12,966 bases of DNA from Hyphomonadaceae bacterium (GCA_030696545.1 JAUYSA010000099.1:1-12966); one strand, 5' to 3'; counted from the first letter of the stretch, positions 5,600-12,119 are shown. Notes: generated by a model from the sequence alone, not told the origin. Numbers and translations: made by a program.

Positions 5600-6691
5600 T
5601 CACTTCTTCAAGCTGGCGAGGAATTGCAGCAAAAGCACATTCACTTCCTGCCATTTCTCCTGCTGGATCCAGTGGCCTGCGCCCGGGATGACGGTCACGC
5701 CGCGCATATCCTTCACCACGGGTTTCATCATCGCGGTGAGGCTCTCGACCGTCTGACCGGCGATGACAGGATCGTCCTTGCCCGCGACGAACATTACCGG
5801 CTGAGGGATCGTCTTGCCGGTAAGCTCTGGCGTGATCTCCCAGTTGCGGTTCGAATTGCGGTAATAATTGATGCCGCCGCGGAAGCCGGACTCCTTGAAC
5901 TCGCTGACGTAATAGTCGAGGTCCTTCTGCGTGAGCCAGGCAGGCAGTTGCTTGACCTTGCCCATGCGCGGAATCCAGCCGGCATTATTGCCGGCAGAGC
6001 GGCGCGGGTCGGTGACTTCCGGCGGCTCAACCGGCGTCTGGCCTTCATACAGCATGTAGGCGCGGCTCAGGAATTCGTAGGGCTGGGCGTCGAACTCCGC
6101 CTCGGCGACACCGGGCTCCTGGAAATAGACCGTGTACCAGAAGTTCTCGCCGTAACGTGCGCGCGTCGCATCCATAGGGCGCACGTCGGGATTGCGGCCG
6201 CGATAGGGCACGCTCATCGCCGCATAAGCCGTGAAACGATCCGGGTGTAGCAGCATGGCGTTCCACGAAACGCTTGCGCCCCAGTCGTGCCCGACGAGGA
6301 CCGCAGACTTCTCGCCCATGGCATCGACGATGGCGACGAGATCGCCCGTCAGATGCTTGATGTCATAGTCTTCGACTGCTTCTGGCCGGCCGGACTTTCC
6401 GTAACCGCGCATGTCGGGCGCAACGACATGATACCCGGCCGCCGCCAGGGCGGGCATCTGATGGCGCCAGGAATACCAGGATTCAGGAAAGCCGTGGACG
6501 AGGATGACCAGCGGGCCCTTGCCCATCTCCGCAACGCGCAGCTTGACCCCGTTTGAGTCGACCGTGCGGAAGCGCGCGCCGATCTCTTCGGCCGGCGATG
6601 GGGCCGTGGCGCAGGAAGAGAGCGCAACAGCTGCGACGATAACTGCGCCTGCAAGCGTGCGACGTGTGAGGCTCATGGCTGAACGAAACAT
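5600..6691 (-). CDS. Epoxide-hydrolase-like alpha/beta hydrolase, lipoprotein (first of tandem pair)
   Basis: This paralogue of the next gene shares long stretches with it (HGxPESWYSWRHQ, GYHVxAPDMRGYG, YDIKHL, GHDWG, NRNWEITPELTG, PGAGHWIQQEK). Catalytic residues are HGFP at 66-69, nucleophile D136, acid D306/D307 and base H340, all intact, as expected for an epoxide-hydrolase-type enzyme. The N-terminus MFRSAMSLTRRTLAGAVIVAAVALSSC has a twin-arginine-like TRRTLAG followed by a lipobox LSSC (Cys27), so a Tat-exported or Sec-exported lipoprotein is likely. I chose ATG at 6691, which follows AGGGAGAG with ideal spacing and gives 363 residues, exactly the length of its partner; the TTG at 6697 is less favoured. 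It is the first gene of a two-gene operon and is divergent from the quinone oxidoreductase. The substrate is unknown. Confidence 0.88.
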   Translation of the reverse strand: MFRSAMSLTRRTLAGAVIVAAVALSSCATAPSPAEEIGARFRTVDSNGVKLRVAEMGKGPLVILVHGFPESWYSWRHQMPALAAAGYHVVAPDMRGYGKSGRPEAVEDYDIKHLTGDLVAIVDAMGEKSAVLVGHDWGASVSWNAMLLHPDRFTAYAAMSVPYRGRNPDVRPMDATRARYGENFWYTVYFQEPGVAEAEFDAQPYEFLSRAYMLYEGQTPVEPPEVTDPRRSAGNNAGWIPRMGKVKQLPAWLTQKDLDYYVSEFKESGFRGGINYYRNSNRNWEITPELTGKTIPQPVMFVAGKDDPVIAGQTVESLTAMMKPVVKDMRGVTVIPGAGHWIQQEKWQEVNVLLLQFLASLKK

Positions 6692-6756
6692 TTCCAACTC
6701 TCCCTGAGCGCCTTCTATCGAAACGCCTGAGCGGGATGGTTTCAGAGGCCCTGGAT

Positions 6757-6783
6757 AAGCGCAAGTAACAGCTTGCTGCGCTT
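6757..6783. promoter_or_regulatory. Inverted repeat in the divergent hydrolase/oxidoreductase region
   Basis: AAGCGCA (6757-6763) and TGCGCTT (6777-6783) are inverted copies 13 bases apart, with a second inner pair CAAG/CTTG. It lies midway between the divergent hydrolase operon and quinone oxidoreductase gene and could be a regulator's operator. Nearby, CCTGAGCG is directly repeated at 6703-6710 and 6726-6733, 23 bases apart. No promoter boxes are convincing in this 202-bp gap, although GCTAATCC near 6844 resembles an alphaproteobacterial -10. Confidence 0.3.
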
Positions 6784-6893
6784 GGCGTGTCGATGCCGAT
6801 AGGGCTGGTTCGGCCTATTGGGATGACAGCGCTGGATCGGTCCGCTAATCCAGACCCGCCCAGACCTGCCAGTACAAACCGGAGCATCGATCC

Positions 6894-7886
6894 ATGAAAG
6901 CCGTCCTCTCCAAGGCCCCGGGCCTGCCCGATACGCTGGTGCTGGAGGATGTACCCTCGCCGACGCCGAAAGCGGGCGAGATCGTGGTGTCTGTGAAGGC
7001 TGTCGGGGTGAACTTTCCGGACTTCCTGATCATCCAGGACATGTACCAGTACAAACCCGCCCGCCCGTTCTCGCCGGGCGGAGAGATTTCAGGCGTGGTG
7101 AAGCTGGTTGGCGAGGGCGTCACCCAGTTCAAGGTCGGCGATAAGGTGTTCGGCTCGACCGGCGCGGGCGGCATGGCGGAAGAAATCCTCGTCCCGGCGA
7201 ACCGCATGAACGCCCTGCCCGACTTCATGCCGTTCGACGAAGCCGCAGCCTTCCTGATGACCTACGGCACCTCGCACTACGCGCTGAAGGATCGCGGCCA
7301 CATCAAGCCGGGCGAAACGCTGCTGGTGCTGGGCGCTGCCGGCGGCGTCGGCCTTGCCGCTGTCGAACTTGGCGTTGCGATGGGCGCGACTGTGATCGCC
7401 GCTGCGTCGACGCAGGAGAAGGTCGACTTCTGTATTTCGAAAGGCGCGCACAAGGGCCTCGTCTATCCAGAAAACCCGCTGAGCCGCGACCAGCAGAAAG
7501 CCTTCTCCGACCAGATCAAGGAACTGGGCGGCGGCGGTGTTGACGTTATTTATGACGGCGTCGGTGGCGACTATGCCGAACCGGCCGTCCGGGCGCTGAA
7601 CTGGGAAGGCCGCTTCCTGGTGATCGGCTTCCCGGCCGGCATTCCCAAGCTACCGCTGAACCTTACGCTTTTGAAATCCTGCCAGATCGTCGGCGTTTTC
7701 TGGGGCGCATTCGTTGCGCGCGACCCGAAGGGACATGCGGAAAACCTCGCAGACCTGTTCAGGCTGTACCAGGAAGGCAAAATTCGGCCACATGTGTCGA
7801 ACAGGTATCCGCTTGAGCGCGCAGCCGATGCTATCAAGGAGCTGTCGGAGCGCCGCGCAAAGGGCAAAGTCGTCATCACGATCTGA
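6894..7886 (+). CDS. NADPH:quinone oxidoreductase family protein (zinc-free MDR)
   Basis: The 330-residue product is a medium-chain dehydrogenase/reductase of the quinone oxidoreductase type. The N-terminal GroES-like domain (1-120) contains VNFPDFLIIQDMYQYKP and the PGGEISGVV motif at about 61-69, and lacks the Cys/His set that binds catalytic zinc. The Rossmann domain contains the nucleotide loop AAGGVG at 148-153, and the C-terminus ends RAKGKVVI as in the family. It would transfer hydride from NADPH to a quinone or an enone in the cytoplasm; the substrate cannot be read from sequence. The ATG follows CGGAG with about 9-10 bases spacing. The next gene, a lipoprotein, starts 73 bases later on the same strand, but a small hairpin at 7901-7917 lies between them. 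It is divergent from the hydrolase operon. Confidence 0.9.
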   Translation: MKAVLSKAPGLPDTLVLEDVPSPTPKAGEIVVSVKAVGVNFPDFLIIQDMYQYKPARPFSPGGEISGVVKLVGEGVTQFKVGDKVFGSTGAGGMAEEILVPANRMNALPDFMPFDEAAAFLMTYGTSHYALKDRGHIKPGETLLVLGAAGGVGLAAVELGVAMGATVIAAASTQEKVDFCISKGAHKGLVYPENPLSRDQQKAFSDQIKELGGGGVDVIYDGVGGDYAEPAVRALNWEGRFLVIGFPAGIPKLPLNLTLLKSCQIVGVFWGAFVARDPKGHAENLADLFRLYQEGKIRPHVSNRYPLERAADAIKELSERRAKGKVVITI

Positions 7887-7900
7887 GACCAGTACAAATC

Positions 7901-7917
7901 GAAGCGACACGCGCTTC
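7901..7917 (+). terminator. Weak hairpin after the quinone oxidoreductase
   Basis: GAAGCG (7901-7906) and CGCTTC (7912-7917) form a 6-bp stem with a 5-nt loop, 15 bases after the stop. Only scattered Ts follow (TCAACTGTTTC), so termination is likely to be partial at best. Confidence 0.3.
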
Positions 7918-7958
7918 TCAACTGTTTCGACCCAACCGTTTCAACAAGGGGTTCTTCC

Positions 7959-8579
7959 ATGTTCCATCGTATCGCCCTGCTTGCCGCCGCTGGCGTAATG
8001 GCGACGGCCTGCGCTTCCAGCCCATCCTCCTCTGGCGGCGGAATGGTCGCGGATGCGGGCGGCGCCGTATCGCTGACGGGCGCAACCCCGGCTGGAACGG
8101 TGACGGTTGCAAACATGGCGGCCACCACTGCATGGGCCGCGGAAGACAATCTGATTCCCCAGGACCCGGTGCTCGCGCTCGTCACGGCGACCAATGGCAA
8201 CACGGACAATCCGCAGGGCGTGTTGATCAGCTGCAACGCATCGAATGGCGGAACCACGGTGAAGGTCGGCAAGCAGCCTGCCAACCGCGTGGGCCAGAGC
8301 GCGACTTACCGCATCCGCACGGGCGCCAGCGCGCAGGAAGTCGAAGGCAAGTTCCAGGCGAGCAAGTCGGGCGACGCTGATTTCGTCTTCCCGATCCGCC
8401 AGTCGGACCTGCTCGCGATGAGCAAGCTCGACACGTTCTCCATCCTGTCCGACACCGGCGAAGTCCAGTGGGCCTTCGTGAAAGACCCGGCCGCGCAGGT
8501 TCAGGCAAAGTACATTGCCTCGTTGAAGAACATGCCCAAGCAGACCGAAGACTTCATGGTGTTCTGCAACCCGAAGTAA
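7959..8579 (+). CDS. Hypothetical lipoprotein
   Basis: The 206-residue product begins with a short basic-hydrophobic signal, MFHRIALLAAAGVMATAC, with the lipobox Cys at 18, followed by a Ser/Gly-rich linker (ASSPSSSGGG) typical of lipoproteins. The mature part is soluble and beta-rich, with two further Cys (LISCNAS at about residue 91, and FCNPK at the C-terminus) that could form a disulfide in the periplasm. I do not recognise the family. The start is well supported by AAGGGG 9-10 bases upstream. It follows the quinone oxidoreductase by 73 bases and converges with the TetR gene, with only 78 bases between their stops and no clear terminator there. Confidence 0.78.
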   Translation: MFHRIALLAAAGVMATACASSPSSSGGGMVADAGGAVSLTGATPAGTVTVANMAATTAWAAEDNLIPQDPVLALVTATNGNTDNPQGVLISCNASNGGTTVKVGKQPANRVGQSATYRIRTGASAQEVEGKFQASKSGDADFVFPIRQSDLLAMSKLDTFSILSDTGEVQWAFVKDPAAQVQAKYIASLKNMPKQTEDFMVFCNPK

Positions 8580-8641
8580 GCGGCACACCGCCGAGTCTGA
8601 CGCAGGCGCTCAACCGCTGGCGCGAGGAACGGCGCGGCCTG

Positions 8642-8667
8642 ATCAGCCGAGGCCCAATCAGCCGAGG
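8642..8667. repeat. Short tandem duplication at the TetR gene's 3' end
   Basis: ATCAGCCGAGG occurs at 8642-8652 and 8657-8667, a 15-base period. The TetR stop lies in the right-hand copy, and the other copy places a second in-frame stop five codons later on the minus strand. Confidence 0.55.
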
Positions 8668-9281
8668 AATGTCGCCTTGATCAGGCTGCGGTAAAGCAGG
8701 ATCTGCTTGGGCAACAGCATCGGATTGTGCAGGCTTTTGGCCAGGATGATGCCGCCGTCAGCGACCGCTGACAGCATGTCCGCGAGGTCGTCCAGATCCA
8801 GCTGGGTCTTCGGCGGGTAGCGCTCAGCGATCCGCCGTAACCGCTCGCCAAACCGCTTGCGCCAGATCAGATGACCTTCTGTGGTCATGGTGCGGACGTC
8901 GCGGCTGAACAAGTGTTCGGAATAGACGTAGGACGCCACGAGGCAACCGGGGTGGCCGTTGGGCAGATCCGCCATCAGGTCGGCGAACAATTTGAGGAAG
9001 ATCAGGAAGCTGTGCAGCGGATCTTCGCTCAGCTCGTCGGCCTGTTTGAAAAGGCCATCGAAGACGGTCCACTCGTCATCGAGGTAGCGCTGCAGCATCG
9101 CCTTCGCGAGGTCGTTCTTGTCGCGGAAATGATAGAAGAAGCCTGACTTGGTTATGCCGGCCTCGGCGATGATCTCGTCGATCGACGTGGCCGCGAAGCC
9201 CTTCTGGAGCACGGCATCCTGCGCGAGGTCCATGATCCGCTTGCGCGTCTGCTCGCCCTTGCTCTGAACCCTGACGGTCAT
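8658..9281 (-). CDS. TetR/AcrR family transcriptional regulator
   Basis: This 207-residue regulator has a TetR N-terminal DNA-binding domain: RIMDLAQDAVLQKGFAATSIDEIIAEAGITKSGFFYHFRDKNDLAKAML at about residues 15-63, with the hallmark YHF turn. The C-terminal ligand domain contains the NGHPGCLVASYVYSEHLF segment seen in many TetR proteins; the ligand is unknown. I start at ATG 9281 (MTVRVQSKGEQTRKRI), which fits family length; the open frame further upstream is low-complexity and unlike a TetR. The Shine-Dalgarno is weak. It is divergent from the TTC38-like gene, and an 18-bp palindrome at 9378-9395 between them is a candidate operator. Possible targets are itself, that gene and the lipoprotein or oxidoreductase to its left. 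Confidence 0.88.
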   Translation of the reverse strand: MTVRVQSKGEQTRKRIMDLAQDAVLQKGFAATSIDEIIAEAGITKSGFFYHFRDKNDLAKAMLQRYLDDEWTVFDGLFKQADELSEDPLHSFLIFLKLFADLMADLPNGHPGCLVASYVYSEHLFSRDVRTMTTEGHLIWRKRFGERLRRIAERYPPKTQLDLDDLADMLSAVADGGIILAKSLHNPMLLPKQILLYRSLIKATFLG

Positions 9282-9377
9282 GTCCAAAACCAAACCATGA
9301 GTACAGCACCTGCGGTGCGGTTCTGTCCGCGCTGGCGACCGCGCCAAGGCGACGCGCACGCGCGCCTGCCACCGTAA

Positions 9378-9395
9378 CGCTTTAGAACCAAAGCG
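9378..9395. promoter_or_regulatory. Candidate TetR operator palindrome
   Basis: CGCTTT (9378-9383) and AAAGCG (9390-9395) are inverted around a 6-bp centre, giving an 18-bp palindrome of a size usual for TetR operators. It is about 97 bases upstream of the TetR start and 226 bases upstream of the TTC38-like gene. The rest of the 9282-9508 region shows a small GCACC/GGTGC hairpin (9306-9318) and no gene. Confidence 0.4.
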
Positions 9396-9508
9396 AAAAT
9401 CTTCGAACTGCACGAGCAGCACCACGAGTTTTCTAGCACAGGAATCCTCAACCGCTAGACAGATCAGGAAGGCGGACGCGCGTCGCCCGGCAGGAAAGGC
9501 AAACGTCG

Positions 9509-9595
9509 ATGCGTAGATTTGCTGCGATCTTAGCGGTCTGGGTGCTCGCCGGGCCGACGGCAATTCTTCTGGCGCGCGGAACCATCATTCTTTGA
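9509..9595 (+). CDS. Possible 28-residue membrane peptide
   Basis: ATG at 9509 opens a frame of 28 codons ending at TGA 9593-9595: MRRFAAILAVWVLAGPTAIL, then LARGTIIL. It has a double-arginine start and one hydrophobic stretch long enough to span a membrane. A purine-rich AGGAAAGG lies about 9 bases upstream. It ends 25 bases before the TTC38-like gene on the same strand, so it could be a co-transcribed small membrane protein or a leader peptide. An ORF this short may also be chance or the remnant of a signal peptide. Confidence 0.35.
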   Translation: MRRFAAILAVWVLAGPTAILLARGTIIL

Positions 9596-9620
9596 GTCTG
9601 TGTTTTCTGGAGACCTCCCC

Positions 9621-10955
9621 ATGTTGAAAGACCGTTACGGCAATCCAGTCTCGACATCGTCGCAAGCGGCGCTGGCGAAGTACGACGAAGCTCTTGACCT
9701 CATCCGCCTGTATCGCGGCGATCCAGTATCCGCGCTTGATGCAGCTCTGGGTGAAGACCCCGACTTTGGCGCCGCCTGGGCCGCGCGGGCCGGGCTGCTC
9801 GTGCAGCAGACGGACACGGCCTACGCCGAGGAAGCGGCCAAGAGCTATCGCGCAGGCGTCGCCGCACGGCTCAATGACCGCGAGCGTGCGCACCTGGAAG
9901 CAGCGCGTGCCTGGTCCGAAGGGCGCTACAACGACAGCGCCATCGGGCTCGCCCGCGTCGCGCAGGAGAACCCGCGCGATCTGCTGGCGGTGCAGTTCGC
10001 GCACACGAGCTGCTTTTACCTCGGCATGCAACAGGAGCTACGCGATTGGCCGTTGCAGGCAATGCGCGCCTTCAAGCGCGGCGACGACGGCTACGGGCCG
10101 CTGCTTGGAATGGTCGCGTTCGGCATGGAAGAATGCGGCGACTTCGCGCGCGCTGAGGCTATGGGCCGCGAGGCCGTCGAGATCGATCCACGGGACGGTT
10201 GGGCGGTACATGCCGTGGCGCACGTCAATGAAATGCGCGGCGATCTTGATCGCGGCATTCCCTGGCTCGCCGACAATGCGCAGCACTGGGCGCCGGAGTC
10301 TGGCTTCGCCTATCACAATTGGTGGCATCTGGCCCTGCTCTATCTCGACATGGGCGATTTCAGCCAGGTGCTGAAGCTCTATGACGAAAAGATACGACCC
10401 GACCCGGACTCGTCGATTGTGCTGCAGTCGATTGATGCGTCGGCGTTGCTGTGGCGGTTGAAGCTCGAGGGTGTCGACGTGGGCAATCGCTTTGCGACCT
10501 TGGCAGCAGCCTGGGAGCGATCCGCAGAGGATGCGTTCTATGCCTTCAACGACCTGCACGCGATCATGGCGTTCGTGGGTGCGGGCCGCGTTGTGGACGC
10601 CGAGCGCACGCTGAAGGCCATGCGTCATGCAGCGGCTGATGGCGGCGACAATGCCTACATGACGCGCAAGGTCGGCTTGCCGGCGGCGGAAGCTTTCGTG
10701 GCGTTCGAAGCAGGCCGCTACGTTGAGTGCGTTGAGAAACTTGCCGCCGCGCGCGGCCTCGCGCAGCGCTTTGGCGGCAGCCACGCGCAGCGTGACGTCC
10801 TCACGTTGACGGTCCTGCACGCAGCGATCAAGGGCGGCCTCCGTGCAACGGCAGAGGCCTTTGCCGCTGAACGCCTGGCGCACAAACCGCAAAGCCCGTG
10901 GGCTGGACGCCTTGCGCGGCAGGTGCGGGCCCTGAGAGAGAAAGCGGCCGCTTGA
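9621..10955 (+). CDS. Tetratricopeptide-repeat protein, TTC38-like family
   Basis: The 444-residue soluble protein is helical throughout and matches the TTC38-like family of TPR proteins. The family core is the stretch DPRDGWAVHAVAHVNEMRGDLDRGIPWL...HWAPESGFAYHNWWHLALLYLDMGDFSQVLKLYD at about residues 190-255, with His/Trp-rich conserved positions (HAVAHV, HNWWHLAL). Further TPR-like helices precede and follow (EAMGREAVEIDP; KAMRHAAADGG; AAEAFVAFEAGRYVE). The biochemical role of the family is not established; a protein-interaction scaffold or an enzyme has to be inferred. I chose ATG 9621, which has GGAG 8 bases upstream; an in-frame GTG at 9600 has no such site. There is no export signal. 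It is divergent from the TetR gene and followed by a long inverted repeat. Confidence 0.85.
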   Translation: MLKDRYGNPVSTSSQAALAKYDEALDLIRLYRGDPVSALDAALGEDPDFGAAWAARAGLLVQQTDTAYAEEAAKSYRAGVAARLNDRERAHLEAARAWSEGRYNDSAIGLARVAQENPRDLLAVQFAHTSCFYLGMQQELRDWPLQAMRAFKRGDDGYGPLLGMVAFGMEECGDFARAEAMGREAVEIDPRDGWAVHAVAHVNEMRGDLDRGIPWLADNAQHWAPESGFAYHNWWHLALLYLDMGDFSQVLKLYDEKIRPDPDSSIVLQSIDASALLWRLKLEGVDVGNRFATLAAAWERSAEDAFYAFNDLHAIMAFVGAGRVVDAERTLKAMRHAAADGGDNAYMTRKVGLPAAEAFVAFEAGRYVECVEKLAAARGLAQRFGGSHAQRDVLTLTVLHAAIKGGLRATAEAFAAERLAHKPQSPWAGRLARQVRALREKAAA

Positions 10956-10960
10956 TGCTG

Positions 10961-10994
10961 GATTGGCGGCTACACTCAAGTGTAGCCGCCAATC
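10961..10994. terminator. Perfect 16-bp inverted repeat between convergent genes
   Basis: GATTGGCGGCTACACT (10961-10976) is followed after 2 bases by its exact complement (10979-10994). As RNA this gives a 15-bp stem with a TCAA tetraloop, 5 bases after the TTC38-like gene's stop region. A T-tract (CTTTTT) comes only at 11021-11026, after a weak CCCG/CGGG pair. It most likely ends transcription of the convergent TTC38-like and DUF2218 genes, although it is longer than a normal terminator. Confidence 0.6.
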
Positions 10995-11050
10995 GACAAA
11001 CCCGGCTCGACGCTTCGGGCCTTTTTACTGGTGGTTGAAGAAGTTCGCGC

Positions 11051-11356
11051 TTAGCCGCGAACCCATTGCACGCTCAGCTCTTCCTTGAAGGCGAAGCGTT
11101 TGAGGTGGCGTTCGACGACATCCTCCAGCGTGGTGAGCTTGTCGGGGCTGCCGGCTGAAACAGCCAGCACGAGCGCGTTGGCGTTATCGGCGTTCAGATC
11201 GCAGGCGCCGCCATCAAACTGGATGTTGCCGTGATTGTCCGCGAACGTGGCGGGGATCTTGTGCGCGAAATGCTTGCATAGCTGCACCAGATAGTTGCGC
11301 GCCTTTGGCGTCGCGACACTGTCTTGCGATGCGATGGGGAGGGAGGCTTCAGTCAT
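11051..11356 (-). CDS. DUF2218 domain-containing protein
   Basis: This 101-residue protein is a single DUF2218 domain: ARNYLVQLCKHFAHKIPATF (19-38), GNIQFDGGACDL (43-54), and VVERHLKRFAFKEELSVQW near the C-terminus. The conserved C27-K-H29-F-x-H32 cluster, with C52 and the later His, looks suited to metal or haem binding, but the family has no assigned activity. From general knowledge, DUF2218 genes often sit beside siderophore-interacting or ferric reductase genes. Here it is the second gene of an operon, 25 bases after a YqjI-like metal-responsive PadR repressor, with its own AAGGA site. That context suggests a role in iron or nickel handling under control of the repressor. The partner reductase is not in the window. 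Confidence 0.85.
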   Translation of the reverse strand: MTEASLPIASQDSVATPKARNYLVQLCKHFAHKIPATFADNHGNIQFDGGACDLNADNANALVLAVSAGSPDKLTTLEDVVERHLKRFAFKEELSVQWVRG

Positions 11357-11381
11357 CGTATCAGGTCCTTGTCCTTTATCG

Positions 11382-12035
11382 TCATTCCTTGCCGAAGATG
11401 TCGCGCGCCGCCTTGTCGAGGATCGCGACGACGCGGTCTGTTTCTTCCTTCGTCCATGGCGTGCGCTTCATGTTCATGGCCTGGCGCAACGTCTTCCAGG
11501 CTTCATGCACTTCGTCCGGCGCCATGTGACGGGAGAAGGCGGCGGCCGCGAGGTTGATGCGGGCGAGAATGCCTTCGACCTGGGCTGCGTTCTCTGTCAG
11601 GAACGCCTTGCCTGCGTCCGTGATTGTGTAGAGCCGCTTGGAGCCCTGGGTCGCCTCGGCGCTGACCAAGTCCTGCTCTTCCAGCATGGTCAGCGTGGGA
11701 TAGACGGCGCCGGGGCTGGGTGCGTAGGCGCCGGCGAAGCGTTCCTCGACCGCGCGGATCAGGTCATAGCCGTGGCTGGGCTTCTCGCCGATCAGGGCGA
11801 GCAGCAGCAGGCGCAGATCGCCATGCCCGAGCAGGCGTCCGCCGCCACCGCGACCGCCGAATCCACGCCCGAAGCCTTCCGAGCCTTCCTCATCGCCCCC
11901 CCCGCCACGCCGGCCAAAGCCGCCGCGATGGCCGCGACCGCCCGCGAATTTTTCCGCGAAAGCGGCCCAGGCCTCGGATCGGTGATCATGGCCGTGATGG
12001 CCGCCCCAGTGTCCGTGTCTTGAATGATGTCTCAT
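11382..12035 (-). CDS. PadR family regulator, YqjI-like, with His/Gly-rich N-terminus
   Basis: The 217-residue protein has a low-complexity N-terminus with eight His in the first 18 residues and a Gly/Arg-rich linker to about 66. A PadR winged helix follows, LLGHGDLRLLLLALIGEKPSHGYDLIRAVEE...YAPSPGAVYPTLTMLEEQDLVS (68-125), then a C-terminal dimerisation helix region ending VVAILDKAARDIFGKE. The layout and the GHGxLRL...SHGYxLI...PSPGxxYPTL core match E. coli YqjI, a nickel/iron-responsive repressor whose His-rich N-terminus binds metal. Unlike YqjI this protein has no Cys, so any metal site must rest on His. The ATG follows a strong AAAAGGAG. It heads an operon with the DUF2218 gene, and an inverted repeat over its own promoter suggests autorepression released by metal. 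Confidence 0.9.
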   Translation of the reverse strand: MRHHSRHGHWGGHHGHDHRSEAWAAFAEKFAGGRGHRGGFGRRGGGGDEEGSEGFGRGFGGRGGGGRLLGHGDLRLLLLALIGEKPSHGYDLIRAVEERFAGAYAPSPGAVYPTLTMLEEQDLVSAEATQGSKRLYTITDAGKAFLTENAAQVEGILARINLAAAAFSRHMAPDEVHEAWKTLRQAMNMKRTPWTKEETDRVVAILDKAARDIFGKE

Positions 12036-12058
12036 AGTAACTCCTTTTCGATCATCTA

Positions 12059-12097
12059 TTCGATGCAGTATTTAGATATATCGAAATCAGACTTCAA
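12059..12097 (-). promoter_or_regulatory. Promoter and overlapping operator of the PadR-DUF2218 operon
   Basis: On the minus strand TTGAAG (12097-12092) and TAAATA (12074-12069) are 17 bases apart, a good sigma-70 promoter in an unusually AT-rich patch. It predicts a transcript start near 12062, about 27 bases before the ATG. The inverted repeat TTCGAT-N15-ATCGAA (12059-12064 and 12080-12085) covers the -10 and spacer, and a third TTCGAT lies at 12047-12052. A repressor bound there would block polymerase; autoregulation by the PadR protein is the obvious candidate. Confidence 0.6.
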
Positions 12098-12119
12098 GGA
12101 GCGTCGCGACAAAGAAAAA

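Noticed and set aside
6692..6697. TTG start for the first hydrolase
   Set aside because: ATG 6691 has better Shine-Dalgarno spacing and gives exactly the paralogue's length.
9282..9563. 94-residue N-terminal extension of the TetR protein
   Set aside because: The extension is Arg/Ala-rich, unlike any TetR N-terminus, and covers the intergenic palindrome.
9600..9620. GTG start for the TTC38-like gene
   Set aside because: There is no ribosome binding site upstream of it, and GGAG is ideally placed for ATG 9621.
10038..10979. Minus-strand frame opposite the TTC38-like gene
   Set aside because: It is antisense to a conserved TPR family protein and runs into the inverted-repeat region.
11295..12023. 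242-codon plus-strand frame opposite the PadR gene
   Set aside because: It is the shadow of a PadR gene with clear domain motifs and a strong ribosome binding site.
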